64,000 bases of DNA, from positions 310,001 through 374,000 of the forward strand of contig NZ_JTJW01000005.1 of the NCBI RefSeq assembly GCF_000805385.1, given 5' to 3'. Below the pieces are notes generated by a model. That model had not been told where the DNA came from. It ran no database searches and worked only from the letters and a program-made list of their open reading frames with translations. Below, one piece after another: positions 25,686-34,615 of the stretch (within the stretch, counting starts at the first letter, position 1; every line of letters begins with the position of its first letter). The position numbers and the translations under genes are program-made. Source of the stretch: Mycolicibacterium setense. GTDB taxonomy: Bacteria; Actinomycetota; Actinomycetes; Mycobacteriales; Mycobacteriaceae.

Positions 25686-26606
25686 TCAGCTCGAAGTGCC
25701 GCTGACGTACACGATCTCGCCCATCGGATCGTCCTCGTCGAGGGCCGGCACCGGCAGGCCGTGGCGGACGAACAGCTCCGATCGGACCACCCCGGTCATC
25801 TGCCAGCCCTTGGCGCTCAGATAGTCAGCGGCCGAGTGCCTTTCGCCGTGGTAGATCAGCGACGGCATGTCCATGTTCAAACCCATCTGGCTGAACGCCG
25901 CGGTAGCAGCCCGCGCCTTCTCCGGGTCGAAGTCCTTGAGCCCTGGCACGAACTCAGTGGCAACCGCGCTACCGGGGGCGCTCAGCGCGGCGATGTTGTC
26001 GAACAACCGGTCCTGGGCCTCGGGCGGCAGGTAGATCAACAGACCCTCGGCACACCACGCGGTCGGTTTGGCCGGATCGAATCCCGCTGCCTGCAGGGCG
26101 GCCGGCCAATCGTCACGCAGGTCAATCGGTACGGTGCGCCGTTCGGCGGTCGGTGTCGCTCCCAGATCCGCGAGTGTGCGGCTCTTGAACTCGATCACCT
26201 CCGGCTGGTCGATCTCGTAGACCACGGTGCCCTCGGACCAGGGCAGCCGGTACGCACGCGAGTCCAGCCCTGAGGCCAGGATCACCGCCTGCCGGATACC
26301 CGCCTTGCCCGAGGCGATGAAGTAGTCATCGAAAAACCGCGTGCGCACAGCCATTTCGTCGATGTTGGCGCGGGCCCGCTCGGCGGCGTCGGGCGCGAAC
26401 TGGCCCAGCGCCTCCAGGCTCAGCTCGCCGTCGACCATCTTGGTGAACACGTCGATGCCCACCGCGCGGACCAGCGGCGCGGCGAACGGATCGTCGATCA
26501 GTCCGTGCGAATCCAGGCTGGCGATCGCCCGTCCGGCCGCCACCATCGTTGCAGTGGCGCCGACGCTGGAGGCCAGATCCCAGCTGTCACCCTCGGTACG
26601 TGCCAT
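25686..26606 (-). CDS. PF04072-type SAM-dependent methyltransferase, array copy 1
   Basis: 306 residues of the mycobacterial S-adenosylmethionine-dependent methyltransferase family (TIGR00027/PF04072, Rv0725c-like). Landmarks shared by all array members are [12 protein letters not shown] at the N-terminus, [18 protein letters not shown] (SAM-binding loop near residue 105), [10 protein letters not shown] (acidic residue that holds the ribose) and [20 protein letters not shown]. Substrates are mostly unknown; O-methylation of lipids or small molecules has been suggested for relatives. Last gene of a leftward array, convergent with the DUF3830 gene. Confidence 0.88.
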   Translation of the reverse strand: MARTEGDSWDLASSVGATATMVAAGRAIASLDSHGLIDDPFAAPLVRAVGIDVFTKMVDGELSLEALGQFAPDAAERARANIDEMAVRTRFFDDYFIASGKAGIRQAVILASGLDSRAYRLPWSEGTVVYEIDQPEVIEFKSRTLADLGATPTAERRTVPIDLRDDWPAALQAAGFDPAKPTAWCAEGLLIYLPPEAQDRLFDNIAALSAPGSAVATEFVPGLKDFDPEKARAATAAFSQMGLNMDMPSLIYHGERHSAADYLSAKGWQMTGVVRSELFVRHGLPVPALDEDDPMGEIVYVSGTSS

Positions 26607-26624
26607 GGTGCGTCTCCCGGTCGT

Positions 26625-27530
26625 CTAGTTCGAAGTCGTGCGCGTTGCCGACAGATAACCAGAATCGCCGGCGATTTCGCCAAGTTCCTCGGGATAGGCG
26701 AACCCGTGCGATTCGTAGGCGGCCCGGGTGGAGAGCACCGTGGCGTCCCAGCCTTGTGCGGAGAGGTAATCGCGGGCCGAGGCACGGTCGCCGGAATAGA
26801 ACAGGTCCAGCAGGTCCACGTCGGACCCGACCTTCTTGGACCATTCGCTGACCCGAGCCGACCAGTCCTTGGACATGGCGACGGTGTCCATGTGCTCGGT
26901 GGCCAGCCGGCTACCGGGTGCGCTGAGCGCGGTGATGTTGTCGAACAACCGGTCCTGGGCTTCGGGCGGCAGGTAGATCAGCAGACCCTCGGCAATCCAT
27001 GCGGTCGGGGCTTGTGGATCGAAGCCGTTGTCACGCAGGGCCTTCGGCCAGTCGTCACGCAGGTCGACCGGCACGGAGCGAAGCTCGGCGGCCGGCTCGG
27101 CCCCGAGATCGGTCAGCGTGCGCGTCTTGAACTCCAGGACCGCGGGCTGGTCCACCTCGAACACCACGCTGCCCGCCGGCCAGGCCAGCCGGTAACTGCG
27201 GGTGTCCAGACCGGAGGCCAGGATCACCGCCTGCCGGATACCGGACGCCGACGCGGAGGTGAAGAAGTCATCGAAAAACCTTGTACGAACCGCGATCTGC
27301 TCACACATCCGCTGCCGGTCAAGCATCAGATCGCCCTCGATGCATGCCTCACCGTCGGCGATCCGGATGCTGTGTTCGAGGCCCACAGCATGGACCAGGG
27401 CGTCGGCGTACGGATCGTTGATCAGCGGCTCGGGCTGCTTGGTGGCCAAAGCGCGGGAGGCCGCGACACCCGTCGCGGTCGCCCCGACGCTGGTGGCCAG
27501 ATCCCAACTGTCGCCATCTGTGCGTGTCAT
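26625..27530 (-). CDS. PF04072-type SAM-dependent methyltransferase, array copy 2
   Basis: 301 residues, same layout as its neighbours ([36 protein letters not shown]). It is the most divergent of the four: Thr-Arg-Ser replaces Ser-Arg-Ala after the SAM loop, and the region before it carries [16 protein letters not shown], absent from the others. This suggests a changed substrate. Spacing to copy 1 is 18 bases. Confidence 0.88.
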   Translation of the reverse strand: MTRTDGDSWDLATSVGATATGVAASRALATKQPEPLINDPYADALVHAVGLEHSIRIADGEACIEGDLMLDRQRMCEQIAVRTRFFDDFFTSASASGIRQAVILASGLDTRSYRLAWPAGSVVFEVDQPAVLEFKTRTLTDLGAEPAAELRSVPVDLRDDWPKALRDNGFDPQAPTAWIAEGLLIYLPPEAQDRLFDNITALSAPGSRLATEHMDTVAMSKDWSARVSEWSKKVGSDVDLLDLFYSGDRASARDYLSAQGWDATVLSTRAAYESHGFAYPEELGEIAGDSGYLSATRTTSN

Positions 27531-27537
27531 GGTGCTC

Positions 27538-28440
27538 CTAATCTCGTATCGCGATGACAGCCTGCGAGTTACGTTGCGGTGCAGCGGCTTCTCCGGTGGG
27601 GAACGCGCGGCCGTACTCGGCGAACAGCTCAGGTCGTCGGCGCGCGGTCACCTTCCATCCGCTGTCGGTGAGGTAGTCGACCACCGAATTGCGCTCGCCG
27701 TCGTACCAGAGATTGGCCAGGTCGAGGTCGAGGCCGTGCTGCCGCCACTGCTCGCTCATCGCGTTGCCTCGCTCGCGCAGGTTCGCCGCGATGTCTGGGT
27801 GGAACTCGGTGGCCAGTCGGCTGCCGGGGGCGCTGAGCGCGCTGATGTTGTCGAACAACCGATCCTGCGCCTCGGGCGGCAGATAGGCCAGCAGCCCCTC
27901 GGCGCTCCACGCGCTCGGGGCAGCCGGATCCAATCCGGCGGCCTGAAGCGCCGCCGGCCAGTCGTCACGCAGATCGACGGCCACGGCCCGGCGTTCGGCC
28001 GTGGGGGTGGCCCCGATCTGTGTCATGGTGGCCGTCTTGGCGCCGATCACCTCGGGCTGGTCGATCTCGTAGACCACCGTTCCGTCCGGCCACGGCAGCC
28101 GGTACGCACGTGAGTCCAGCCCCGAAGCCAGGATCACCGCCTGGCGGATTCCGGCGTCTACGGAGGAAGTAAAGAAGTCGTCGAAGAACTTCGTCCGTAC
28201 CGCCATGATGCCGGTCATCAGCGCGGCGCCTTCGGCCAGCTCGCCGTCGAGGGCAATGTCGCCGTCGACGAGCTTGGTGAAGAACTCCACGCCGACCGCA
28301 CGGACCAGGTCCGCGGCGTAGGGGTCGTTGATCAGCGGATCCGGTTCAGCACTGGCGATCGCGCGGGCCGCGGCGACCATCGTCGCCGTCGCACCCACGC
28401 TGGAGGCCAGATCCCAACTGTCCGTGTCGGACCGTGCCAT
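27538..28440 (-). CDS. PF04072-type SAM-dependent methyltransferase, array copy 3
   Basis: 300 residues with intact SAM-binding segments ([24 protein letters not shown]) and the conserved [22 protein letters not shown]. It is closest to copy 1 over the first 200 residues by eye. It starts 24 bases after copy 4 ends and ends 7 bases before copy 2 starts, so all four are probably one transcript. Confidence 0.88.
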   Translation of the reverse strand: MARSDTDSWDLASSVGATATMVAAARAIASAEPDPLINDPYAADLVRAVGVEFFTKLVDGDIALDGELAEGAALMTGIMAVRTKFFDDFFTSSVDAGIRQAVILASGLDSRAYRLPWPDGTVVYEIDQPEVIGAKTATMTQIGATPTAERRAVAVDLRDDWPAALQAAGLDPAAPSAWSAEGLLAYLPPEAQDRLFDNISALSAPGSRLATEFHPDIAANLRERGNAMSEQWRQHGLDLDLANLWYDGERNSVVDYLTDSGWKVTARRRPELFAEYGRAFPTGEAAAPQRNSQAVIAIRD

Positions 28441-28464
28441 CGAGTTCCCCTGACTTCTCGGCTG

Positions 28465-29379
28465 TTATTTCCCGGCAGTGATGTAGAGCACCGAGGCCGC
28501 GTGGGCCTCGTCCTCGATCGGTGGCAGGCCCGTGCGGATCAGCAGATCGTTCGATGAGATGCCGACGGTCTGCCAGGCATGACCTTCCAGGTATGTCGTC
28601 ACATCAGCACGATCACCGAGGAAGATCAGTTCATTCAGGTCCATGTCGAGGCCGTGGGCCCGCCAGCGATCGGTGAATTCCTGCATCCGGGCGCGGATGG
28701 TCTCCTCGTCGTTGCTCTCGGTGGCGGGCACGCCCTCCACGCCGAAACGGCTACCGGGTGCGCTCAGCTCAGTGACCTGGTCGAGCAAACGGTCCTGGGC
28801 GTCTCCCGGCAGGTAACCCAGCAATCCCTCGGCGATCCATGCCGTCGGCGCCGACGGGTCGAAGCCGGCCTCGGCCAGCGCGGTGGGCCAGTCGAACCGT
28901 AGATCGATGGCGACGGTGCGCCGGTCGGTCGTCGGGACGGCCCCGAGCTTCGCCAGGGTTTCGGTCTTGAACTCGATGACCTGTGGCTGGTCGATCTCGT
29001 AGACGACGGTCCCATTCGGCCACGGCAGCCGATAGGCCCGTGAGTCCAGGCCGGCCGCCAGGATCACGGCCTGGCGGATGCCGGCGCGGCAGGCATCGAG
29101 GAAGAAGTCGTCGAAGAAGCGGGTGCGGGCGGCCATGCCGTTGGCGAAGCGGATCAGGCCGGTGGCGGCCTCCTCGTCGAGGCCTTCGGTGCTGAAGTTC
29201 TCGTCTGCCAGCGTGGTGAAAAAGTCCATGCCGACGGCGCGAACCAGGGGAGCGGCGAACGGGTCGTCGATCACCGGATCATCGGCGTTTGTGGCCATCG
29301 CGCGCGCCGCCGCGACCATCGTCGCCGTGGCGCCAACACTGGAGGCGAGATCCCAGGTGTCGTCAGCCGTGCGGGCCAT
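28465..29379 (-). CDS. PF04072-type SAM-dependent methyltransferase, array copy 4
   Basis: 304 residues. The start ATG 29379 is set by GGGGGA upstream and by the conserved N-terminus [19 protein letters not shown]; an open frame further upstream has no family similarity. The SAM loop is [14 protein letters not shown]. The C-terminal half differs most ([18 protein letters not shown]), with a short acidic ESNDEET insert. First gene of the array and the one next to secY, the position of Rv0731c in M. tuberculosis. Confidence 0.88.
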   Translation of the reverse strand: MARTADDTWDLASSVGATATMVAAARAMATNADDPVIDDPFAAPLVRAVGMDFFTTLADENFSTEGLDEEAATGLIRFANGMAARTRFFDDFFLDACRAGIRQAVILAAGLDSRAYRLPWPNGTVVYEIDQPQVIEFKTETLAKLGAVPTTDRRTVAIDLRFDWPTALAEAGFDPSAPTAWIAEGLLGYLPGDAQDRLLDQVTELSAPGSRFGVEGVPATESNDEETIRARMQEFTDRWRAHGLDMDLNELIFLGDRADVTTYLEGHAWQTVGISSNDLLIRTGLPPIEDEAHAASVLYITAGK

Positions 29380-29572
29380 GAATTCCCCCTTTTGTTCAGT
29401 GAATATCAACGTGTTAGTTAGGTGGTGTAATGAGCTGCCGCCGACTGTACGCTCCGATTCTGAAGGGAAGCTCCGCTCGCTCTCGGGACGGATCTTCGGG
29501 CGCACATCGACCGATCGAGGCCGATCGACGTGGGTGCATGGAGGGTCCGCGCCGGGGCAACTGTTACTCTCG

Positions 29573-29578
29573 TAGACT
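29573..29578 (+). promoter_or_regulatory. -10 element of secY-adk-map
   Basis: TAGACT in the context CTCGTAGACTGA fits the TANNNT consensus. Transcription from about 29585 would give a leader of ~120 bases. The -35 region is GC-rich and unconvincing. Confidence 0.4.
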
Positions 29579-29596
29579 GATTTGACGGCTGAGTTC

Positions 29597-29613
29597 GCAG
29601 GCTGCGCGCCTGC
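29597..29613 (+). promoter_or_regulatory. Hairpin in the secY leader
   Basis: GCAGGC and GCCTGC form a 6-bp GC-rich stem with a 5-base loop, just inside the predicted secY leader. Possible leader regulation or mRNA stability; nothing more can be said. Confidence 0.3.
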
Positions 29614-29704
29614 AGGGCGGCCGTACACGATTTGACCATTGACGCTGGCTCCACCAGCCCCGTTTGGCACGCCGCGCTGAGAGGTCGGCTGCGCAGGAGG
29701 AAGA

Positions 29705-31030
29705 GTGCTTTCGGCTTTCATCTCATCGCTGCGGACGGCCGACCTCAGACGCAAGATCCTGTTCACGTTGGGCTTGGTGATTCTGTACCGAGCCGGCGCG
29801 TCGATCCCGTCTCCGGGGGTTAACTACCCGAACGTCCAGAAGTGCATCGAGCAGGTCAGCGGCGGAGATTCGGCGCAGATCTATTCATTGATCAACCTGT
29901 TCTCAGGCGGCGCACTGCTACAGCTGACCGTCTTCGCCGTGGGCGTCATGCCCTACATCACCGCCAGCATCATCGTGCAGCTGCTGGTCGTGGTGATCCC
30001 GCGGTTCGAACAGCTGCAGAAGGAGGGCCAGGCCGGTCAGGCAAAGATGACGCAGTACACGCGTTATCTGTCGATCGCGCTGGCCGTCCTGCAGGCCACC
30101 AGCATCGTGGCGCTCGCCGCCAACGGTGGGCTGCTGCAGGGCTGCAGTCTCGACATCATCCAGGACAGCTCCGTCTTCGGCCTGATCGTCATCGTGCTGG
30201 TGATGACCGCGGGTTCGGCGCTGGTGATGTGGATGGGCGAGCTCGTCACCGAACGCGGCATCGGCAACGGCATGTCGCTGCTGATCTTCGCCGGCATCGC
30301 GGCCCGGATCCCGTCCGAAGGCCAGACCATCCTCGAGAGCCGCGGCGGCCTGGTGTTCACCGCGGTGGTTGCCGCGACGCTGCTGATCATCGTCGGCGTG
30401 GTGTTCGTCGAGCAGGGTCAGCGCCGCATCCCGGTCCAGTACGCCAAGCGCATGGTGGGCCGCAAGATGTACGGCGGCACGTCGACCTACCTGCCGCTGA
30501 AGGTCAACCAGGCGGGCGTCATCCCGGTGATCTTCGCGTCGTCGCTGATCTACATTCCGCACCTGATCACCCAGCTGATCCAGAGCGGCAGCGCCAACCC
30601 GGGCAGCAGCTGGTGGGACAAGTTCGTCGCCGATTACCTGACGAATCCGGCTGACCCCGTTTACATCATCATCTACTTCGGCCTGATCGTGTTCTTCACG
30701 TACTTCTACGTGTCGATCACCTTCAACCCCGACGAGCGTGCCGACGAGATGAAGAAGTTCGGCGGATTCATCCCGGGCATCCGGCCGGGCAAGCCGACCG
30801 CGGACTACCTGCGGTACGTGCTCAGCCGGATCACCCTGCCTGGCTCGATCTACCTGGGTGTGATCGCCGTTCTGCCCAACCTGTTCCTGGAGATCGGAAA
30901 CACCGGCTCGGTACAGAACCTGCCGTTCGGCGGTACCGCGGTTCTCATCATGATCGGTGTCGGCTTGGATACCGTCAAACAAATCGAGAGCCAGCTCATG
31001 CAACGTAACTACGAAGGGTTCCTGAAGTGA
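29705..31030 (+). CDS. secY: Preprotein translocase subunit SecY
   Basis: 441-residue SecY with ten hydrophobic segments, the central channel of the Sec translocon. Diagnostic pieces are [15 protein letters not shown] (TM2 plug region), [14 protein letters not shown] and the cytoplasmic loop [17 protein letters not shown] 29705 is set by AGGAGG (29694-29699). Its stop overlaps adk (GTGA), keeping the usual secY-adk-map order even though the block is detached from the spc operon. Confidence 0.97.
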   Translation: MLSAFISSLRTADLRRKILFTLGLVILYRAGASIPSPGVNYPNVQKCIEQVSGGDSAQIYSLINLFSGGALLQLTVFAVGVMPYITASIIVQLLVVVIPRFEQLQKEGQAGQAKMTQYTRYLSIALAVLQATSIVALAANGGLLQGCSLDIIQDSSVFGLIVIVLVMTAGSALVMWMGELVTERGIGNGMSLLIFAGIAARIPSEGQTILESRGGLVFTAVVAATLLIIVGVVFVEQGQRRIPVQYAKRMVGRKMYGGTSTYLPLKVNQAGVIPVIFASSLIYIPHLITQLIQSGSANPGSSWWDKFVADYLTNPADPVYIIIYFGLIVFFTYFYVSITFNPDERADEMKKFGGFIPGIRPGKPTADYLRYVLSRITLPGSIYLGVIAVLPNLFLEIGNTGSVQNLPFGGTAVLIMIGVGLDTVKQIESQLMQRNYEGFLK

Positions 31031-31572
31031 GAGTCGTCCTACTCGGACCGCCCGGTGCGGGCAAAGGCACGCAGGCAGAGAAGCTGTCCGAGAAGCTCGG
31101 CATCCCGCAAATCTCCACCGGCGACCTGTTCCGCAAGAACATCGGTGACGGCACCCCGCTCGGCCTGGAGGCCAAGCGCTACCTGGACGCCGGCGACCTG
31201 GTGCCCGCCGAGCTGACGAACCGTCTGGTCGAGGACCGCATCGACCAGCCCGACGCGGCTGACGGATTCATCCTCGACGGCTACCCGCGCTCGGTCGAGC
31301 AGGCCGGCGCGCTCAAGGACATGCTCGCCGCCCGCAACACCAAGCTCGACGCGGTCGTGGAGTTCCAGGTGTCCGAGGACGAGCTGCTGACCCGTCTCAA
31401 GGGTCGTGGTCGCGCCGACGACACCGATGAGGTCATCCGCAACCGCATGAAGGTCTACCGCGACGAGACCGAGCCGCTGCTCGAGTACTACCGCGACGAA
31501 CTGAAGACCGTGGATGCGGTGGGCGGCCTCGACGAGGTGTTCGCCCGCGCATTGCACGCACTGGGTAAGTGA
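31027..31572 (+). CDS. adk: Adenylate kinase
   Basis: 181 residues. P-loop [10 protein letters not shown] at 7-16, the NMP site ([10 protein letters not shown]) and [10 protein letters not shown] are all present. The LID is the short form, lacking the zinc-binding cysteines of long adenylate kinases; this length is normal for mycobacteria. Catalyses ATP + AMP to 2 ADP. GTG start overlaps secY and the stop overlaps map by 4 bases. Confidence 0.96.
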   Translation: MRVVLLGPPGAGKGTQAEKLSEKLGIPQISTGDLFRKNIGDGTPLGLEAKRYLDAGDLVPAELTNRLVEDRIDQPDAADGFILDGYPRSVEQAGALKDMLAARNTKLDAVVEFQVSEDELLTRLKGRGRADDTDEVIRNRMKVYRDETEPLLEYYRDELKTVDAVGGLDEVFARALHALGK

Positions 31573-32366
31573 TCAGAATGCCGGGGTTGCGCAAGCGCAA
31601 AGTCGTTGCGCAGCGCAGCGCCGGAGAGTTGGACGCGATGGCCGTGGCCGGGGCGCTGGTCGCATCGGCACTACGGGCGGTGCGGGCCGCGGCGGCACCC
31701 GGAGTTTCCACGCTGGAGCTGGACCAGATCGCCGAAGGCGTCATCCGCGACGGCGGTGGCACTCCGTCGTTCCTGGGTTACCACGGATTCCCGGCCAGCA
31801 TCTGCGCCTCGGTGAACGACCGTGTGGTGCATGGCATTCCGTCAGCCGGTGAGCTGCTGGCCGCCGGTGACCTGGTGTCGATCGACTGCGGTGCGATCGT
31901 CGACGGCTGGCACGGCGACTCGGCCGTCACGTTCGGGATCGGCGCGCTCATCCCCGCCGACGAAGCCCTTTCTGCCGCAACGAAATCCGCTATGGAGGCC
32001 GGCATCGCCGCGATGCTGCCCGGTAATCGGCTGACAGATGTCTCGCACGCGATCGAGGTCGAGACCCACGCCGCCGAGGCTCGCCACGACCGCAAGTACG
32101 GCATCGTCGACGGCTACGGCGGCCACGGCATCGGCAGGCAGATGCACATGGACCCGTTCCTGCCCAACGAGGGCGCACCCGGACGCGGGCCGTACCTGGA
32201 GCCGGGCTCGGTACTGGCGATCGAACCCATGCTCACCCTCGGCACCACCGAGACCGTCATCCTCGACGACGAATGGACCGTCGTCACCGCCGACGGGACC
32301 CGGGCGGCGCACTGGGAGCACACCGTTGCCGTCACCGACGACGGTCCCAGAATCCTCACCCTGTAA
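31569..32366 (+). CDS. mapA: Methionine aminopeptidase (MapA type)
   Basis: 265 residues of the pita-bread fold. Metal ligands are seen in the expected order: Asp in [14 protein letters not shown], the second Asp of WHGDSAVTF, His in [10 protein letters not shown], Glu in AIEPML and the final Glu in HWEHTVAV. It removes the initiator Met. Start is GTG 31569 in the adk overlap, or ATG 31578. No SH3-like N-terminal extension is seen, so it is the MapA rather than the longer MapB form. Confidence 0.95.
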   Translation: MIRMPGLRKRKVVAQRSAGELDAMAVAGALVASALRAVRAAAAPGVSTLELDQIAEGVIRDGGGTPSFLGYHGFPASICASVNDRVVHGIPSAGELLAAGDLVSIDCGAIVDGWHGDSAVTFGIGALIPADEALSAATKSAMEAGIAAMLPGNRLTDVSHAIEVETHAAEARHDRKYGIVDGYGGHGIGRQMHMDPFLPNEGAPGRGPYLEPGSVLAIEPMLTLGTTETVILDDEWTVVTADGTRAAHWEHTVAVTDDGPRILTL

Positions 32367-32435
32367 TTGACGTCAGCAATCATTACCTGAATCGCGCGCC
32401 TGCGCTGGTGCAACCCCGCGCGCAAAGGTACTAAT

Positions 32436-32463
32436 TGAACCGGATCGCCACCAACGTCGTATC
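32436..32463 (+). promoter_or_regulatory. SigL-type autoregulatory promoter
   Basis: TGAACC (32436-32441), a 16-base gap and CGTATC (32458-32463) agree with the SigL promoter type reported in M. tuberculosis (TGAACC ... CGT). It ends 18 bases before ATG 32481, which suits autoregulation of sigL-rslA. Confidence 0.6.
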
Positions 32464-32480
32464 ACTGACGGAGGTATGGA

Positions 32481-33041
32481 ATGGATGATCCGGAGGCCGC
32501 CATGATGCGGGTGCTCTACGACGAGCATGCTGCAGCGCTGTGGCGCTACGCCTTGCGGCTCACGGGTGACCGCGCCCGCGCCGAGGACGTGGTGCAGGAA
32601 ACGTTGCTGCGTGCGTGGCGCCACAGGCCTGATGGTCTTCACGCAAGCGTTCATCCGACCGACGCCGCTCCTGACAACGAACGATCGGCAAGAGCCTGGT
32701 TGTTCACCGTGGCGCGCAATATGATCATCGACGAACGCCGGAGTGCCCGATTTCGCAACGAAACCGGCGTGCCCGACCCAGAACAGGTGGCAGACCATGC
32801 CAGGACGGCTGGCACCCCCGACCAAGTGGACAACGCCTTGGATCGCATCCTGCTGAGCACGGCGCTGAGCCAACTTTCCGATGAACACCGGGCCGTTGTC
32901 CGCCGGGCGTACTACCAGGGCTGGACAACGAACCAGATCGCCGAAGACCTGCAGATACCCGAGGGCACCGTGAAATCGCGGCTGCACTACGCGGTACGTG
33001 CCTTGAGACTGAACTTGCAAGAGATGGGGGTGACACGATGA
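32481..33041 (+). CDS. sigL: ECF sigma factor SigL
   Basis: 186-residue ECF sigma factor, ortholog of Rv0735 by sequence style and place after map. Region 2 reads LWRYALRLTGDRARAEDVVQETLLRAWRH and region 4 LSDEHRAVVRRAYYQGWTTNQIAEDLQIPEGTVKSRLHYAVRALR. In M. tuberculosis SigL is held by RslA and controls envelope and secreted-protein genes. GGAGG lies 10 bases before ATG 32481. Shares 4 bases (ATGA) with rslA. Confidence 0.93.
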   Translation: MDDPEAAMMRVLYDEHAAALWRYALRLTGDRARAEDVVQETLLRAWRHRPDGLHASVHPTDAAPDNERSARAWLFTVARNMIIDERRSARFRNETGVPDPEQVADHARTAGTPDQVDNALDRILLSTALSQLSDEHRAVVRRAYYQGWTTNQIAEDLQIPEGTVKSRLHYAVRALRLNLQEMGVTR

Positions 33042-33772
33042 CACAGTTCGGTGTACCCCACCTTCCTGATCCGGTCGAATCCGACCGCTACCGGACCTGG
33101 GATGCGTCCTATGTGCTGGGATCGCTGGACAGTAGCGAGCGACGCGAGTACGAGACCCATCTTCAGGGCTGTGCGCAGTGCCGTTCCGCGGTGGCCGAGT
33201 TGAGTGGCATCCCAGCGCTGCTGGCCATGCTCGACCTCGACGACGTGACCGCACTCGAATCCGAACAGCCCGATCCGCCGTTGCGGCCCGAGGTGCTGCA
33301 GTCCGTGCTGGCCAAGGTCAGCTGGGGGCGCCGCCGTTCGCGATGGGTGACGACGGCGGCCGTCGGCGTGGCCGCTGCCCTGCTGGCCGTGGGTGTGGTG
33401 GTCGGACTCCGTCCCGAGATCTTCGGCATGCAGCGCGGCACCGAGCAGCAGAGCGCGCAGATGCTCACGATGTCCAAGATGGCCGATACCCCGATCAACG
33501 CCAGTATCGCGATGACCAGTTATTCCTGGGGTACCCGGATCGACATGGCCTGCAGCTATGGGAGCTGGGGCAAGCAGGATGCTCCTCCGCAGAACCTGGG
33601 CATGGTGGTGATCGGCCGCGACGGCAGTCGCGAGGAGATCGCGACATGGCTGGGACTGTCCGGCGCGACCGCGTTGCCCAGCGCCAACACCCAGATGCCG
33701 ATGCCGGAAATCGCTGCGGTGCAACTGGTTACGTCCCCCGAAGGAAAGGTGCTGCTGGAAAAGCAGCTCTGA
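33038..33772 (+). CDS. rslA: Anti-sigma factor RslA (zinc-binding, redox type)
   Basis: 244-residue membrane anti-sigma factor. The N-terminal ZAS motif HLQGCAQC gives His41, Cys45 and Cys48, the Hx3Cx2C zinc site that opens on oxidation and frees SigL. A single membrane span lies at about 103-124 (VTTAAVGVAAALLAVGVVVGL), placing the sigma-binding domain inside and residues ~125-244 outside. The outer part resembles RskA-type C-terminal domains. Translationally coupled to sigL. Confidence 0.92.
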   Translation: MTQFGVPHLPDPVESDRYRTWDASYVLGSLDSSERREYETHLQGCAQCRSAVAELSGIPALLAMLDLDDVTALESEQPDPPLRPEVLQSVLAKVSWGRRRSRWVTTAAVGVAAALLAVGVVVGLRPEIFGMQRGTEQQSAQMLTMSKMADTPINASIAMTSYSWGTRIDMACSYGSWGKQDAPPQNLGMVVIGRDGSREEIATWLGLSGATALPSANTQMPMPEIAAVQLVTSPEGKVLLEKQL

Positions 33773-33784
33773 GCGGCGTCGGTT

Positions 33785-34447
33785 TCAGCCGTCTTTGTGG
33801 GCGCTCAGCAGGAAGCCGGGCATGGTGATGTGCCCGGCTCCGTCCCGCTCCACACCGGGCAGTGACGATGGCCCGCCGGCGGCCGGGGTGTCGTTGCCAT
33901 ACAGCTTGGCCGGGCGTACCTCGTCGACTGTCCAGCAGGTGGCCACGGTCTCGCGCAATTCGTCGGCGGTGAAGCCGTTCGGCCCGGGGGTGCTGCCACC
34001 GAACGGCCGCGTCGCGAAGGCCAGGATGAACAGGCGCGCACCGGGCGCCGCCGCGCGGTGGATGGCCCGGACGTACGCTTGCCGCCCGTCGACCGGCAGG
34101 GCGTGGAGCAGACCGCTGTCCAGCACGGTGTCGAACCGGCCGTCGTAACCACCGAAATCGGTCATGTCTGCCCGCGCGAAAGTGGCTGTGGTCAGGCCGC
34201 GTTCGGCTGCCGTGGCGGCCGCCTCTGCCACCGCCGTGGCGCTGGCATCGAGCCCGACCACGGTATACCCCTGCTCGGCCAGCGCCAACGAGAGAGCGGC
34301 GTGGCCACACCCCGAGTCGAGGACCTCTCCTCGCACGTTGCCCTCGTCGATGACGCGGGCGAGCTCGGGCTGCGGCGCGCCGATGCTCCACGGCGGCGGG
34401 GTGTCCTGCCGATACGCTGCGTCCCAATCCATGTACGGCTGTGTCAT
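33785..34447 (-). CDS. Class I SAM-dependent methyltransferase
   Basis: 220 residues. Motif I is VLDSGCGHAALSLALAEQGYTVVGLDAS, with the acidic Asp at the end of strand 2, then ADMTDF and VLDSGLLHALP, the usual class I layout. ATG 34447 with GGAGG upstream is chosen over GTG 34573; the extra 42 residues in that longer frame look non-coding. Convergent with rslA and divergent from the TPP-enzyme gene. Substrate unknown; not part of the M. tuberculosis order at this place as I recall it. Confidence 0.83.
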   Translation of the reverse strand: MTQPYMDWDAAYRQDTPPPWSIGAPQPELARVIDEGNVRGEVLDSGCGHAALSLALAEQGYTVVGLDASATAVAEAAATAAERGLTTATFARADMTDFGGYDGRFDTVLDSGLLHALPVDGRQAYVRAIHRAAAPGARLFILAFATRPFGGSTPGPNGFTADELRETVATCWTVDEVRPAKLYGNDTPAAGGPSSLPGVERDGAGHITMPGFLLSAHKDG

Positions 34448-34615
34448 CTGATGCCTCCGATCACTGGATCCACGTCCTCCACTATGCCCAGATCCAGCTG
34501 ATCTTGATCGTGGCGAGCCGGCGAGTTCGCTCGGAGTTCGCACCAATCCGTCCTCACGGTGAACCGACGCCACCCACGCGTCGTGTCACTGGCAGAGCAC
34601 GGAAGTAGGTGACAC

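Larger units (their letters stand above)
29380..29704. other. Divergent intergenic region, methyltransferase array / secY
   Basis: 325 bases without a gene. It holds the secY promoter and leader on the right, described separately. The left 100 bases are AT-richer than the surroundings and should contain the leftward promoter of the array, but no convincing -35/-10 pair was found; TACAGT on the minus strand near 29450 is the only TANNNT noted. Confidence 0.6.

Noticed and set aside
29380..29766. Upstream extension of methyltransferase array copy 4
   Set aside because: The added residues have no similarity to the paralogues, and ATG 29379 has a good ribosome site.
29918..31003. A 361-codon minus-strand frame
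   Set aside because: Opposite secY; His/Asp-rich nonsense typical of antisense to a membrane protein gene.
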